Shown here in pieces: positions 1 through 12,484 of a stretch of DNA of 64,000 nucleotides. The DNA comes from Petunia secreta (Eukaryota > Streptophyta > Magnoliopsida > Solanales > Solanaceae): NCBI GenBank assembly GCA_029990175.1, contig JARKIP010000053.1, forward strand, positions 15,766,001 to 15,830,000. The letters are read 5' to 3'. A program made the translations under genes and the position numbers. How positions within the stretch are numbered: position 1 is the first letter of the stretch; each line of letters starts with the position of its first letter. Under the pieces are notes generated by a model, which saw only the letters and a list, made by a program, of their open reading frames with translations, was not told where the DNA came from and searched no databases.

Positions 1-650
1 GGTTAAGCATATTTTTTTTTACATATTAAGTAAAACTTTTAACACAAATACAATGTCTAGACTAATGTTACTGGGTTTCACTGAACCCGTACTCGGGCTG
101 CTATATCTGCCACAGTCAATCTGGAATCTTGATTTGTTTATGTGAACTATCTATATTTGCCTGAAATATTCTACCTCATATGAGTTCAGGTTTACTTGTT
201 ATTTATGGGTGGCTAATTAGCCCCCACTTACTAAGTCCTTTTGACTCATCCATTTTCTTTATTCTTTCGTATTGTCTTATATTTCGGCAGATTTGATATC
301 AAGTGCTAACGAGCATCGTGGCAGATAGAGTTGCTTATCTTGGATCCAGTGGTGAGACACCCCCTTGTTTTGTGGTAGCATCTTTCCATATGTTGATATT
401 AATTATTGTATTTTTTTTTTTATTTTGAGATGTATAATCTCATTTGACTCGTTAGATGTTCATGATTCGTGTGAGGACTTAGAACATGATTGTAAGATCC
501 TAGTTCCCCATTTGATTTATATATAAATATTTTACTGTTATTATTCAATTATTGCTTATTCCATATGCAAGATAAGTGGTGAATAATAGGAGTTCGTCTG
601 ATGGGTTGGGTTCGAGTGCCGGTCGTGACAAATCGATATTAGAGCCTAGA
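1..650 (+). mobile_element. Del/Tekay-like LTR 3' end with PBS relic (remnant A)
   Basis: This stretch reads like the 3' end of a Ty3/gypsy chromovirus LTR. It shows a 'cacttactaagtc...gactca...cggcagatt' block that recurs, diverged, at 2211-2283. It ends at about 630 with 'ggtcgtgaca', followed by a decayed initiator-Met-type primer binding site at 634-647 (cgatattagagcct, compare tggtatcagagcct). The leader that follows (650-715, 'gagtcctagtgagtc') is also matched at 2716-2780. No coding sequence is present. The lineage is inferred from LTR style and PBS type; the element is truncated by the window edge. Confidence 0.5.
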
Positions 651-744
651 TTATAGAGTCCTAGTGAGTCATGAACAATGTCTATTAGAGTCTCGTTGAT
701 GGATACGATGACATCTGTACTTGTTTACGATATGCTATGACATT

Positions 745-2690
745 TATGAAGCTTCATAAAACGACCTTGTCTAGTCGTTTCGGGAGTTAGAACTTTGATT
801 AGCATACTGAAAGTTTTAAAAAGCTCCATAAGGTCCATTACGATATGTCTACAAATTTGAGCGGATTCGTACCTCGTTTGGTAAGTTTTCGGAAAAGGTT
901 TCTGTTTGAGTTGTCGGTAAAGCTTAAAAGAAGTTTCCGAGCTTGATTTAACTTTTGTCAAGTTTGTATGGTCATTTTTGACATATGATAACTTTCGAAA
1001 GTGAAATCTGAGGTCATTCGGATAAGTTTTACTAAAGTTTTGAAAGATAAGAAATCGGTTTCTTCCCGTGGGACCCTATCTTGTGTTCGGGAATGCAATT
1101 CCAGATCCATCACCGCGTGTACATCATACAAGTGTTGTATGACGTGTGTGCAAAATTTGGGATCATTTTTAGTTTTGGGGTCCCGTTTGGACCCAAAATG
1201 TTGCACTAGTTGTAGCTGGTGCATTTTTTGGCAAAATAGTAAGCTATAGAGGGTATAAAAAGAGTTTTTATCGGCTAAAACCATTCTAACTCGATCCTAC
1301 CTATTCTAACTCAATTCCAAGATAGATTCTAAGTACCAATTCATCTTAAAATCATCAGGTAACGATTCTATGTTAATCAATTGTGTAGATTCATGATTCC
1401 TAAGCTAGAATTTCTTGAAATTGAATTGAAAAATTGGGTTAGAATCCTATAACATTATAAAATTTGGAAATTTAATGAAATTGAAAAAAATATATATGAA
1501 AACTAAGAATATTATTGGACTCATGGGAGTATGAAAATATATAGTTTATGGGTTTTCGGCTAGGCCCGGCCCATGAATATTTTGGTAATTTTGCTTCATT
1601 TACTGTAAAGGTTAGATATTCCTTCTTCGGACACTTATGAGTGCGATAATGTTTCTTTGGCTCGGAAAGGGATTATTTTGAGAGGTGCAAGAAGGGAAAG
1701 GAGGTCGTTTAGTAATAGATTTGGCCTAAGACTTGAGGTAAGTGATTATATCCTTCTTCTTGACGGCCTTTGGCCTTATGAATATTCTACCACGTGTTTC
1801 ATACGCCTTAGCTTCAAGTTGTGATGTATGCCATATATTATGACTTGTTATTGCTATTGCATTGAGTATAGGAGTATTACACTCAAGTTATGGCTTTGTA
1901 ATATACTTCCCGGCAATCGATGAAAGTCCCGCAGCGATGAAGGGCTATTATTGCATATATCTCCTAGTAGTCGATGAGAGCCCCGTACCGATGAAGGGTT
2001 ATTATTGCATATATCTCACGATAGTCGATGAGAGTCCCACTCTGGAGATACGTTTCGGGCACATGTGACCCCACTGTATCATAATACATTCATTTCATAT
2101 CTTTATATGTGTTTTGTGAGCTGTATGGACTTGTTGCATTACTTATTTGTGATTGAATTAGTTGATTGGTCCCCGACCAGCGTATCTATCCCTCGAGGTC
2201 GCTAGTAATTCCTCACTTACTGAGTCGTTGTGACTCACTCCCTCTTTGTTTCTTATTGTGTCTTGTTGTTTCGGCAGATTCTGCTGTAGGACTCAGTCAG
2301 CCGCAACGTGATTGAGGAGTAGGATGTTTCTAGCTGTCAGTAGTGAGCCAGTTTGTTCCTTGAGGCTGCCAGCTGTAGATACTATAGTTTTATCCTATAT
2401 TTCTCCCTTCGGGAGATGCATATATTCTTTTGACTTCGTACATGTCTGATCAGGGAACCTCTAGACCTATGTTTGGGGTAGTTAGCTCTATTTGTTCTGA
2501 CAACTTGTACATTTGTTCCTCTTATGTATATGTATCTATCTTCTGGAGCTATTTTATGTTTAAAGTTAGTTTCATTTCGTGTTTAAGTTAGTTATAGGCC
2601 ATATATTTATTGAGTTTGTCGATACGGTTCGTCCAACTGGTTTAAGGGAGGTAGTAGATGCCCGCACGGCCTAATTAGGAATTTGGATCG
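745..2690 (+). mobile_element. Del/Tekay-like LTR (remnant B)
   Basis: This is probably a second, longer LTR of the same general lineage as remnant A. A TATA-like box lies at 1253-1260 (tataaaa). A 54-bp tandem repeat sits at 1918-2045. The 'cttactgagtcgttgtgactca' block at 2211-2236 and the cggcagatt block match remnant A. A decayed PBS-like stretch (catattagagccc) follows at about 2699-2711, and a gag remnant begins at about 2892. The boundaries are estimates, because no clean TG/CA ends or target duplication were found. Confidence 0.45.
1918..2045 (+). repeat. 54-bp tandem repeat inside LTR remnant B
   Basis: About 2.3 copies start at 1918, 1972 and 2026 with the shared core 'cgatgagagtccc' followed by 'cgatgaagggttattattg'. 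The copies differ by a few substitutions. No protein is implied. Confidence 0.8.
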
Positions 2691-2891
2691 TGTTAGTTCA
2701 TATTAGAGCCCGATTTAGAGTCTTTCCAGATCATGACATAGTCTAATAAAGTCTCGCTGATTGGGCAGAGACGTCCTTACCTATATAAGAGAGGCTATGG
2801 TGGAATTCGGGCAGTTCTATTTCTTTATGTTCTTTCGTACATGTGTCTTCTTGTTTGAAGTTAAATATCTTTGTTAATTCATTCGCAGTGA

Positions 2892-3720
2892 ATGGTGAGA
2901 ATGAGAGTGACTGCTCACCAAGAGGTGGAGAAACCAGAGGCAGCCCCTATGTCTGCTGCTCTACGAGCTGGAGGTATTGGCCATGGTAGAGGCCGTGGTA
3001 GAGGTCGTGGTCGAGGCAGAGGTCGAGCTGCCCAGGCCGCGAGGGTGGTAGATCGTGATGGTCCAGTTACTGAGGCCCTAGCAGTGTGAGCTCCTGGTGG
3101 GAAAGGGGAGCATGGCTTATTATTTCTCTGGCACTCGATGATGCTTTTATGAGATTCTTGGTGGCACAGATACCCGGGAACCTCCTATTACTCAGGCAGT
3201 TCCTCAGGCTGATGTAGATGTTAGTGTCTAGGCTAAGGGAATCCCCTTTTCCAGTTCCAGATGTAGCCCCAGTAGTTCACACTCCAAGTGTTCATGCTCT
3301 AGAGGCAACATGTGTTGTACCTCTAGTCATTCAGGCTATCAGCTAGCCCGGTAGCAGTCAAGGCCGAGAATCTAAAGAGGATGTATCATTTCATCAGGCT
3401 CGAGCGTCCGACATTCTCAGGCCATACATCAGCGAAAACCCATGAATTTCTTGATTGATGATATCCTATTCTGGAGGCCCTTAGTTATCTTGAGCTGTAT
3501 GGAGTTGATTATACTGCCTTCCAGTTTTGGGGTCCAGCCTTGGCTTTGTGGATCACACTTTGACCAGCTAGACATGACTTCCCTAAGCTGACCTGGAGTG
3601 AGTTTTCTCGCCGGTTCAGGGAGAATTTCTTTCCTTGCAGAGATGGAGCCAGATCGATCGCCAAGTGAAAGGGATCCATGTGAATCCAGCATCCATCATA
3701 TCCGCAATCACCCATGCATG
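2892..3720 (+). pseudogene. Degenerate Ty3/gypsy gag fragment
   Basis: The reading begins with an Arg/Gly-rich N-terminus (repeated 'GRGRGRGR' at about residues 30-45), typical of the start of Del-type gag in plants. Further on, in changing frames, capsid-like words can be read: 'RLERPTFSG' near 3397, 'ELYGVDYTAFQF' near 3492 and 'LTWSEFSRRFRENFFP' near 3590. At least one frameshift and several stops break it. It lies directly downstream of LTR remnant B and its PBS relic, so it is most likely the gag of that element. The sequence then switches abruptly at about 3745 to antisense LINE sequence. It is not a functional gene. Confidence 0.6.
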
Positions 3721-3744
3721 ATATGAAATCAAAGCTTATGCTAA

Positions 3745-4200
3745 TCATGTGTGCCCCCCTTTTTTCTCCTCTGTAAGCATTATGATATTAAAGTGTCCCA
3801 CTATAGCCCAAGGAGCATCTATCTGAACATTCATGTCCCTTAGACTGTTCCACAGTACTACTCTTCTATGAGATGTAGTCTTTACATATACAACTGTTAC
3901 CCAGATGGACTGTAATGACATGTTATGATGCATTTGAAGCGTTATGTGTTGTCTATGATCAAGGATAACAGTGCAGTCTATATTGCTATCCTAGAAATAC
4001 CAAACTTTTCCACTGCAGTTTGCAATTGCATTCTGAAATCCAATGCTTCTCCTATAATTTTTTTTCTTTGTCTACAAAGATTCCTGAATAACATCAAAGG
4101 AAACCTTATGCATTCCAACAAGCTTTTTAAGCGTATCAAAGGCCTCTTTGGAACCCACACCCCTAATGTTCCAATTGATTGTATTAATCACTAGAAGCTT
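3745..4200 (-). pseudogene. LINE (L1-type) endonuclease N-terminal fragment
   Basis: On the minus strand, starting near 4195, the translation opens with 'INTINWNIRGVGSKEAFDTL', the usual start of the APE endonuclease domain of plant L1-type LINEs. It continues in broken frames through 'VSFDVIQESL' to 'VTVVYVKTTSHRR' and 'PWAIVGHFNIIM..EEKKGG' near 3760-3930. The last motif is the family's 'WxVxGDFN' block, with the usual Asp replaced by His. Stops and a frameshift near 4060 disable it. Reverse transcriptase is absent, so the 3' part was lost at the junction with the gypsy gag remnant near 3740. It is a short dead fragment. Confidence 0.75.
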
Positions 4201-7200
4201 AGAGGTTGAATTTTTTTTTTTTGGCTTGCCTCTCGCCTGCAAGGGAATAGCTGCATTCTTTGGTTACAAAAACTTTTTCTTTATGTCTCCATGAATTCTT
4301 GGAGACAGACCTCCTTTGTCCACCAATTTGTTAATCTTATTTTGAACTATGGTCTCTGTTGAATATTCTCTGACTTGCCTTACTTCAATGTCTGACTGTC
4401 TGCTACTACATTCATAGATTCTGTGAGCTTTGTCTGCTTGAAATCCTCATTTCTTTACATGAAATTTTTATCCATTTTAACACTTCAACTAGACTAAAGT
4501 ATGACTAGTAAACACCACTGGTTGAGAGTGCTCCTACATTGCAGTGCCATGTCATATGCTCTATCTTTAATAGTTTGACGTGTTATTTACCAGTCCCATC
4601 TTCTAGAAAAATAAAGTTTTTTTTTTCAATTTTTCCTCTCTTTATCTTCCACTTTCAACTTCTTTGGACATTTAATTGTGGGCCCCACTTCTAATTCAAT
4701 AACAGCGGGTCGACGACAATGGCAATAACGGTAGCAGCACAATACCAGTGACACCAAAACACTTTCCTTTTACCCTTATTTCTCACCAATTTGGTAAATA
4801 TCTGGTGAGTTTCTATGCGTTCTTTTGCCTCCAAGAAAAGGTAAAGAGAAAATTTGAAAGAAGTAGCTTGGATTGTCAGTGACGAAATAATGGGCCATTG
4901 CTGCCACCAGAATCCAAATCTGGGTTATCTTAAGAATAAAAAAATTCATCTGGGTTACCGAAATTTGGGTTATCTTAAAATTTGATTATCATTTCAAAAT
5001 CTACTTTGGAACCATGAAACCAGATCTAGTAAGAGATATCAATGGAGGTAGGGGGTGTAAAAATCAAACCGACGAACCGAACCAAACCAGCGAATCAAGT
5101 CAGATCGAGAATAAAAAAATGACTAGTGATTTGGTTTGGCAGCAGCAACAGCAGTCAGCACATTTACGCATTGATGGTTAATTTCACACATTTTGTTCAT
5201 ATCTTATACATTATTATATATAGACTTGGTCAATGGTAAGAGGTATTTGTAAATACTCAATTTGTCAACTACAAATAGTAAAATGAGTATTACGTAAGTG
5301 AGATTGTTAGGATGGCGAACATGTCCTAGATCATGGGTAATATGAATTTTACATGTGAATGAATGCTTATTAGATTGCTATATTCGTTTACATCCTAACA
5401 ATAATCTGATCATCACATGACATAAAAGTACCAAAAAGTGAACGAAAAAGTAATAAAAAATAACCGATCCGCACCAAAGCTGAAGATAAACCGAGATCAT
5501 TAGGATGGTTTTAAAATTTTGGTTATGCTCAACAAAATAACCAAAAGAAATTGATTTTTTAAAATAGCTAACGAAATCAGTAACTCCCGTAATTTGAGAC
5601 ATTCGAGACATCAATTAACCTTAAGTAATGATTTGAAATTAGAAATAGTAAAATCTTAGGTGGAAAATATTCAATAGGCTTTAAGCGACTCATATCCAAA
5701 AAGATTGTGTTTGGTTAGGCTAATTATCTTTCAAAAGGAACCAATTGAGTGAATTAACTCGAGTGCCAAAACTAACCCCGAGTTATCAATAATAGGTTTA
5801 CAGCTAGATGGGGAGAGCAATTCTAGTATTTTTCTCTAATTTAAAAGTGATCGCCAGTCTTTGTCGTACACTAAATGTTTGATAATTAGTTCAATAGTTG
5901 TAGCTTTTAGTTATTACTCGTTTCAAAATTTTAAATTAGGGAATTTGAACTAGATACTTGTCTTCACTTAAGTAGTTTCAAAATTAACCCATATTGCATG
6001 TGGGATGGCTCGATATCTTGCCGAATTTATATTTGCTAATGATCGTGATTGCCACTTTATTGTATATCATTTAGATGTGGTCACTCCCCAAACTCTACCT
6101 GTGGGATTTCATTGGATATGTTGTTGTTGTTGTTGGATGTGACCACTCTACTCACTACTATTATACTATGTGACCATTGTTTATCGGGTCTATGTCCTAT
6201 ATAATCAGTGGAGATACAATCGACATACATGTATATACACTTTACATACACTAAATATATAAAATGCATCCATTGTATGTATATTGTATATATAGTACGT
6301 ATGTATGGTGTATTGAACGTATATAAATCAGGCATACAAAATATATGCAAAAAACATACAACAATATATAAAAGAATATGGAAAAGTTTTTCGGTGGCGG
6401 ACGGCAGCAACGGAACGGGAAGTTATGGGGAGCTGCTAGAGGTTGGCAGAGTGTTCTACTAGGGTTTCTGCTATCTTTTTATATACTAGTCTTTAGGCAC
6501 GCACTTTGCGCATGTACCCCATACCCCATATAAACATGTATACAATTTTGACCACATAATTATTACTCCTATCATATAATGTGTTTTGAGTTTGTAAAAC
6601 AAAAATCAAGATTAAAGGTGCGTTTGTCAAAATTTTAAATATTGATCTTATTTAGTTAGGTCATGAAAACAACAATTTTACACCATAAAATCCTCAAATG
6701 CCTTGTTGTGATTTTTGGCGAGCATATGATTGAAGAGTAAAAAATCTATAAACATTATTAGTACACTATTTTGTATCATTCATATAAGTAACTATGAAGA
6801 CTCTCCTTGGATCAGATACAACAAGGATAAAAAAATATTTAGTCTGTGACAATTGACAAATAAATATTGATCTTCTTATCATTTCGTAGCATTCACAGTT
6901 TAGAGTGAATTTGAAAGTGCAGATATTGTAAGATGAATTAAAGTTAAAATCATAATACATGTATAATATAACGCTCCCCTAGCGGTTTCACTTGCTTATC
7001 CGAAGTTGAGCAAGGAAACTAAAATAAAGCTAAGGTTGGCAAACTTAAATTTCTAAAACTGAAAATTCAAAACCTAAGCATATACCTATTCTGTTGGTTC
7101 TGAAATCATACACCATAAAATTCAGAATCATTGTTTGAAACTTGGAAAAGAAACAAAAAGACAAACTATTTCGTCTAAAATAAAGATCTACACAATTTTA

Positions 7201-7899
7201 TCCAACATAAATAGATATTTAAGTTATTGGTCAATCTGACAGCAGAGACAATGAAGTTCAAAGGTACTTAATTCATGGAAACCTAAATCTAATTTTCCAA
7301 ACCAAAGTCTAACAATAATATAAATAAGCTAAATTAAATAAGGGACTTGTCAAAAATAACAAAAAGGGTGAGGAATTACCAAAATTAAAATGAACAGGGA
7401 AAGAAATAAGCAACCTATTTGGCAAGTGCAGACTGGTGCCGTGTATTAGAATTTATAAATGTAATCAGAAGAATTGTTGAATTGAGTTCATTGTTCACCT
7501 ATGATTTATAATAAATAAAGGATGGGAGATGAGTGATACATACAATAAATATAATAATGATTGGGAAGCGAAAGGGAGGACATTCCAAAAGTTATCTTCA
7601 TTAGGGCATCGGAAGCTGAACAACTCTGAGAAGTCCAAGGAGTTCTTTTCCCATTAACTTGGTGCATTGTATGACGTTAATTTTATTTTTTGATAGAAAT
7701 ATATTTATGTTAATTTTTTATTTTTGTTATAATTATTTGGTTGTATATTTACCCTTCCGTACACAAAGTTTGTTAGAATAATATTTAATTAAGGGATAAA
7801 ATAGCCGTTTACATTTTACTTTAGGGATTGACTCTTTTAAAATAGTATGATAAAAAAAAAACTCCTATATATTTTTAAAATGGCGTAAAGTTACTCATG
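4201..7899. other. Intergenic, mostly unassigned sequence
   Basis: I see no supportable gene here. 4201-4480 may continue the LINE upstream of its endonuclease. 5047-5100 (tgtaaaaatcaaaccgacga and then 'accgaaccaaacc') resembles a decayed end of a non-autonomous hAT with AACCG repeats, but no matching end or duplication was found. 6200-6330 is AT-rich with tata/gtat words. A short SINE piece at 6079-6135 is listed separately. The open frames present are short and lack recognisable domains. Confidence 0.5.
6079..6135 (+). mobile_element. TS-type SINE 3' fragment
   Basis: The text 'ctacctgtgggatttcattg' followed by 'gatatg(ttg)n' is the 3' end of the TS SINE family known from tobacco, which ends in TTG repeats. 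The tRNA-related head is missing. Compare the better copy at 13148-13284. Confidence 0.6.
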
Positions 7900-7907
7900 G
7901 TTTAGAG
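7900..7907. repeat. Target site duplication of the hAT, left copy
   Basis: GTTTAGAG, identical to 12658-12665; eight bases is the length typical of hAT insertion. Confidence 0.92.
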
Positions 7908-7919
7908 TAAGGGTGGCTA

Positions 7920-8105
7920 ACGGTCCGGTTTTGACCGGACCGGATCGGAATCGGGCCGGAAACCGGCTCGGACCGGTCCGGACCGGTTGAAACCAGACCG
8001 TTTGCCACTAACGGGCGCCGGTTCCGGTACCGAACCGGTGCCACGAAACAAAACTGGATGGACCGGATAAATTTAGGACCGGAACCGGCCCGGACCGGAC
8101 CGGTC
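7920..8105 (+). repeat. Left subterminal GACCGG-rich region of the hAT
   Basis: Dense, overlapping 'gaccggaccgg', 'accggt' and 'ggaaccgg' words, with a mirror set at 12485-12650 and a third cluster at 11580-11640 (a run of accgg units). Most copies can pair with each other. Known hAT transposases bind short subterminal repeats; the role here is inferred. Confidence 0.75.
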
Positions 8106-8663
8106 AAAAAAATAAAAAAAAAAAAAAGAAAAATCTGTCCGTTTCTAGCCGTTGGGCAACGGCTCTTTTGACCCCCTAGCCGTTGTCCAACGGCCAAAAA
8201 CGGCCAAATACACCCCTCTACCACCCCATCACCACCCCTAACTATTTTTTTCTATAAATACCCCCATTATTTCATCATATTTTTCACACAAATATTCCAA
8301 TTCTCTCTAATTCTCTCAAATTTTCTACAATATTGCTATTGTTCTACTTTGGCTATTTGTTAAAAATTTATAATTTGGCTACTTTATCAAGTTCTATTTG
8401 GAGTTTCTATCAAAGTTATATTTGGCTACTTGGTGAAGTTTATAAATATCAAGTATTGGGTTAATTGGAGGCGCTACGTGGTTGAAAATATCAATTTGGC
8501 TATTTTTGCAATTTTTTGATTATCAAGTATTCAACTAATTAATTGAAGTGGAGGCTCAAGTTTCAACTTCACCTCAATTATACGGTTATATTTGGTTGGT
8601 CGTTCCTACTTCTACTCTTTTATTATTTTTTTGTCATATATATTTATTTTATTTGCTATTATT

Positions 8664-11081
8664 ATGTCTCAACGAGGTTCAATTGGAACTAGTAGTGGGG
8701 GGCGGGCACGTGGTCGTAGGGGAAATAGGGGTAAAGAAATTGCTGGTAGTTCTAGTCAGTTCACCCACATAGATGATTCTCAACATTATCATAATATTAG
8801 CGCTGATAATATACTTGATCACGAAATGTTAGAAACACGATATGGGAATCAAAGCGGGGGTAATTTAGAAGAAACACCTGAATTTCAAGCTAGTCCACCC
8901 GAAGTTCAGTCAGACTTGCCTCCTGAACCTCCTACTAGAATACCGGCTAAACGTAAGGATAGATCTGATGTGTGGGATTTTGCATCAAAGAATGTTGCAG
9001 CGCAGACGGCCTCCTGCGGGCTTTGTGATAAGGTGTGGGTTTTTAGAACTGGGGGTAATGAGGGTGGGACGGGTAAACTTAGGGCCCACTTACAAAAGAA
9101 ACATCCTAAAGAATGGGCAACGCGGGCGGGTGGTATATATTTAGGGACCGAACATGGGGGAGTAGCGCATGATTCTTCTTCGGGTATCCAAGCAAGAATT
9201 AACCATTTAACAGGAGGGCTTCTTACTTATGATAAATAAAAGGATATGGAAGAAATTGCTAAACTAGTTGACCTCGAGGGTTTACCTTATAGTTTTCCTT
9301 CTTGTACTGGTTTTGTTCGTTATGTTCAGGCTGTATATAATCCCTCTTTTAGAGGTTTTCCAAGAACTACTGTTAAAAATGATATTATTAAATTTAAGAA
9401 CGAATATCAGGATTATTTGCGATATATGTTTGATAACTTTGACACTAGAGTATGTCTTACTACGGATATGGGTCGTTCTACTAATGGATGTGATTATATT
9501 ACTGTGACTATTCATTGGATAGATCCTGATTGGGTTTTTCAAAAACGTATTATTGCTTATAAAATTGTTGATGAACCACACACGGGAAATTATATTTGTA
9601 ACAAAGTTTCATCAATTTGTCGTACGTACTGTTTAACTAACAAAGTTTTTAGTATTACGGTAGATAATGCTACAAACAACACAGATGCACTTAGGAGCTT
9701 GATACCTATTTTGAACCCTCATTTTCCTGAATTTTTTCATGTTAGGTGTGCATGTCATATTTACAACTTAGTAGTAAGAGATGGTCTTGTCTTGTTTAAC
9801 GAAATTATTGCAAAGGTGCAGATAGCTATTACTTATATTTTTAGAAATAAAAACCAAGAAAGAAGACGAGAATGGGAAAGAAAATGTGTAGAATTAGGAA
9901 TGCCAGTTAAGAGAGTCCCAAAGAAAGTTTGTACTAGGTGGAACACTTTATATGAGGCATTGAAAGTTGCTTGTGAATATAGACTGCCTATTTCTCAAAT
10001 GTATAATAGGCATTTTATGCAAATCTATCACCTTCAAGATCAAGATTGGCAACTTGTTCAACATCTTCTTCAGTTTTTACATAAATTTTATCAAGCTACT
10101 TTAGAATTTTCCGGTCAATATTATCCAACTACTCCTACCATGTTATATTATATAGCTGGAATATCGAAATTATTGAAAATGTATAAACAATATGAAGTTT
10201 ACTTACCGGCTGTAGAGTTAATGATTGAAAAGTTTAGAAAATATTTTTTTCCAATTCCTCCTCTTTTTTACATTGCTTCTGTGTTGCATCCTGCTTTTAA
10301 AATTAAGTTAACTGAACGACTTGTTAGAGAAGTATATGCAAATTTAGAAATTACTCCAGATGAAATTGCTACTAATGGGTATCCAAGTGTAGACGAGGCT
10401 GTTGCTAAAGTTTATGCAGATACCGTGGCTGTTTTTGCAAAGTATAGAGCTTGGGCAGAAACTGCAGAGCCAACGGAACCAATACTATCCACCGGGCAAA
10501 GTTCTTCACAGGCAGGAGCAGGAATGCGCACTTTTGGGGGACTTGACGAAAAGTTGCTTTCAGAACAGGACGAGTACGGAGAGGAATACAGCGAGTTCCA
10601 AGTGTATTTAATTCAATATCCAAAGAAACTTAACAACTTTGGAACTGCGAATTTGTTGGATTATTGGAAGAATCAAGAATCGCAATTTCCAATTCTTGCA
10701 AAAATGGCCCGGGATATATTAACAATTCAAGCTTCATCAGTTGCATCGGAAAGCGCTTTTAGCCAAGGAAGATTTCAAATTGGAGATCACAGATATTCGT
10801 TGAGAGAGGAGGCAATGGAGACATGAGTTTTATTCAGGGATTGGATCAGAGCAGAGCGAAGAAACTTTGGTCTACCAGAACTTACTAAGGAAAGGGGCAG
10901 AGCATATATCGATCAAATTTTGAGCGACGGAACAAGTGAAGGGAGTCAAACCGGCAATGAAGAAGAAGAAGAAGACGAAGAACTAGAAGGAGATGATGAA
11001 CAAGATCAACAACGGCCAGTTCCAAAAGAAAAGCCTACAACTATCCTCAAGAAACTAGCTAATATGTTTAAAAGAATGTAA
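8664..11081 (+). pseudogene. hAT transposase with two in-frame stops
   Basis: One reading frame runs from ATG 8664 to TAA 11079-11081 (806 codons), broken only by TAA at 9237-9239 and TGA at 10824-10826. The N-terminal part (8664-9236) carries an Arg/Gly-rich head, then a BED-type zinc finger (CGLC ... HLQKKH, about 8960-9110). The core (ATG 9246 onward, 526 aa) has hAT hallmarks: 'LTTDMGRS' (Asp 74), 'ITVDNATNN' (Asp 140), the 'RCACH' insertion-domain motif (167-171) and the C-terminal 'DYW' plus 'ASESAFS' (Glu about 502). After the TGA, 'VLFRDWIRAERRN' continues the dimerisation region and an acidic tail. An upstream in-frame ATG at 8592 would add 24 mostly hydrophobic residues; 'MSQRGS' at 8664 looks better. 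With both stops it is probably inactive unless stop readthrough or separate translation occurs. Confidence 0.9.
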
Positions 11082-11539
11082 TTTTCTAAATAAGAATTTT
11101 GAATTTACAAGTTTGAAGTTTAGATGTAATTTGCACTACTTATATCTTAAACAATTCAATAAAATTGCTCCAAGTCTTGGAATTCAATCACAACTATTGT
11201 CTTCATACTTTTTATTTTTAATTTATAGTTTGCGCAAAAAATACTACAATTAATTACTAGTTTGTAAATTAGTTCAAATATTGAATTTTGAACTTAAAGA
11301 ATTAATTCAAAATTTGAATTTACTAAAATTAATTCAAAGTTTGAATATTGAACTTAACAAATTAATTCAAAAGTTTGAAATTTGAATCATCACTTCAACA
11401 ATTTCATTACTTCAAAGTTCAAATTATAAAAAATACTACAAGTTTTTTAATTCTAAGTTTAAACTTTAATATGTACAAGTAAAAACTAAATAATATTTTG
11501 TTGTAATATTTTTCAAAGTTTCCACCACTTTAAATAAAA

Positions 11540-12120
11540 CTCAATGGAAAAAAAAAAAAAAAAAAAAATTATTTGGGCCGAACTGCCAGACCGGACCGGA
11601 CCGGATCGGACCGGACCGGACCGGACCGGCAGATTGGGCCAATGGCTCTCTTTCAAATATAGCCGTTGGCCAACGGCTAAAAACAGCTATATTTGCCTAT
11701 CACCCCCCCTAAATGCCCCCCATACCCCCAACCTATTTTTATCTATATATACTATAATATTTCATCATTATATAACACAATTTAGCACTTTCTATCAATT
11801 TATCTCTCAAATTACTTTCAAAGGCTATTTTCTAAATTTCTTCCAAAATCCAAACAATTATAATGGCTGAAAATCAAGCTCCCGCTGCTCCCGGTCCTAC
11901 TGAACGAAGACGTCGTTCTATAGTGTGGGAACTTATTATGAAAGATACTGAAACTCAGAAAGCTAAATGTATCCTCTGTAACAAAGAGTGGCAATTTTAC
12001 AGTGGACCCAACAATGGAGGGACGGGAAAGTTTAGGCAACACTTAAAAAAAAAACACAGAACCGAATGGGATAGAATAAATGGCTTTATTCCGCGTGATT
12101 GAAAATTTGAGGAGATGGCT
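11540..12120 (+). repeat. Second 5'-end-like segment inside the hAT
   Basis: This block repeats the layout of the first 1.1 kb of the element: poly-A stretch, accgg cluster, 'agccgttggccaacggct' block (compare 8147-8165), TATA-like 'ctatatatacta', 'tttcatcat' and then a BED-finger ORF. It is diverged rather than a fresh duplication and has no left terminal inverted repeat, so it is not a complete nested element. It is probably a recombined 5' piece from a related hAT. Confidence 0.7.
11863..12102 (+). CDS. BED zinc-finger ORF (79 aa), truncated hAT transposase N-terminus
   Basis: The product has a Pro/Arg-rich head (ERRRRS at 15-20) and one BED-type finger: Cys36-x2-Cys39 and His60-x4-His65, with the linker 'SGPNNGGTGKFRQHLKKKH'. 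It parallels the finger of the larger transposase ('NEGGTGKLRAHLQKKH'). The ORF ends in TGA where the larger one ends in TAA, in aligned context (PRD-stop-KFEEMAK versus YDK-stop-KDMEEIAK). After the stop only a few similar codons remain before AT-rich sequence. It could encode a small DNA-binding protein, for example a binding-site competitor, but expression is unknown. It may equally be a dead fragment. Confidence 0.55.
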   Translation: MAENQAPAAPGPTERRRRSIVWELIMKDTETQKAKCILCNKEWQFYSGPNNGGTGKFRQHLKKKHRTEWDRINGFIPRD

Positions 12121-12484
12121 AAGGGAATATCTATTTCAATTATGTATTTTCGAATTTCTAGTTTATTTAGTATCTTTGTAATTTTTTGATTTCTAGTTTG
12201 TTTTGTCATTTCAATTATTTATTTCTCATTCAATAAACGTTTGTTTTGTTTCATAAACTTTACATTAATAAAGTAACAAACTAGAAGACGTCGTTCAATT
12301 ATTTATTTCTCATTCAATAAACTTTACATTAATAAATTTTAAAATATAATTTACATAATTATTTTGTTTCATTAAAAAATATAATTTACATAATTATCAC
12401 AAATGATGTTTAAATAAATTGTTAAGTTTTTCAAATTTTAATTTTATTTGCCTAAAAAAAAACAAAAAAAAATTAAAAAAAAAC

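Noticed and set aside
5047..5600. Non-autonomous hAT with AACCG repeats
   Set aside because: Only one end looks convincing; the other end and an 8-bp duplication were not found.
8548..8772. Alternative 74-aa frame at the start of the hAT transposase
   Set aside because: Overlaps the transposase N-terminus in another frame; the transposase frame has the BED finger.
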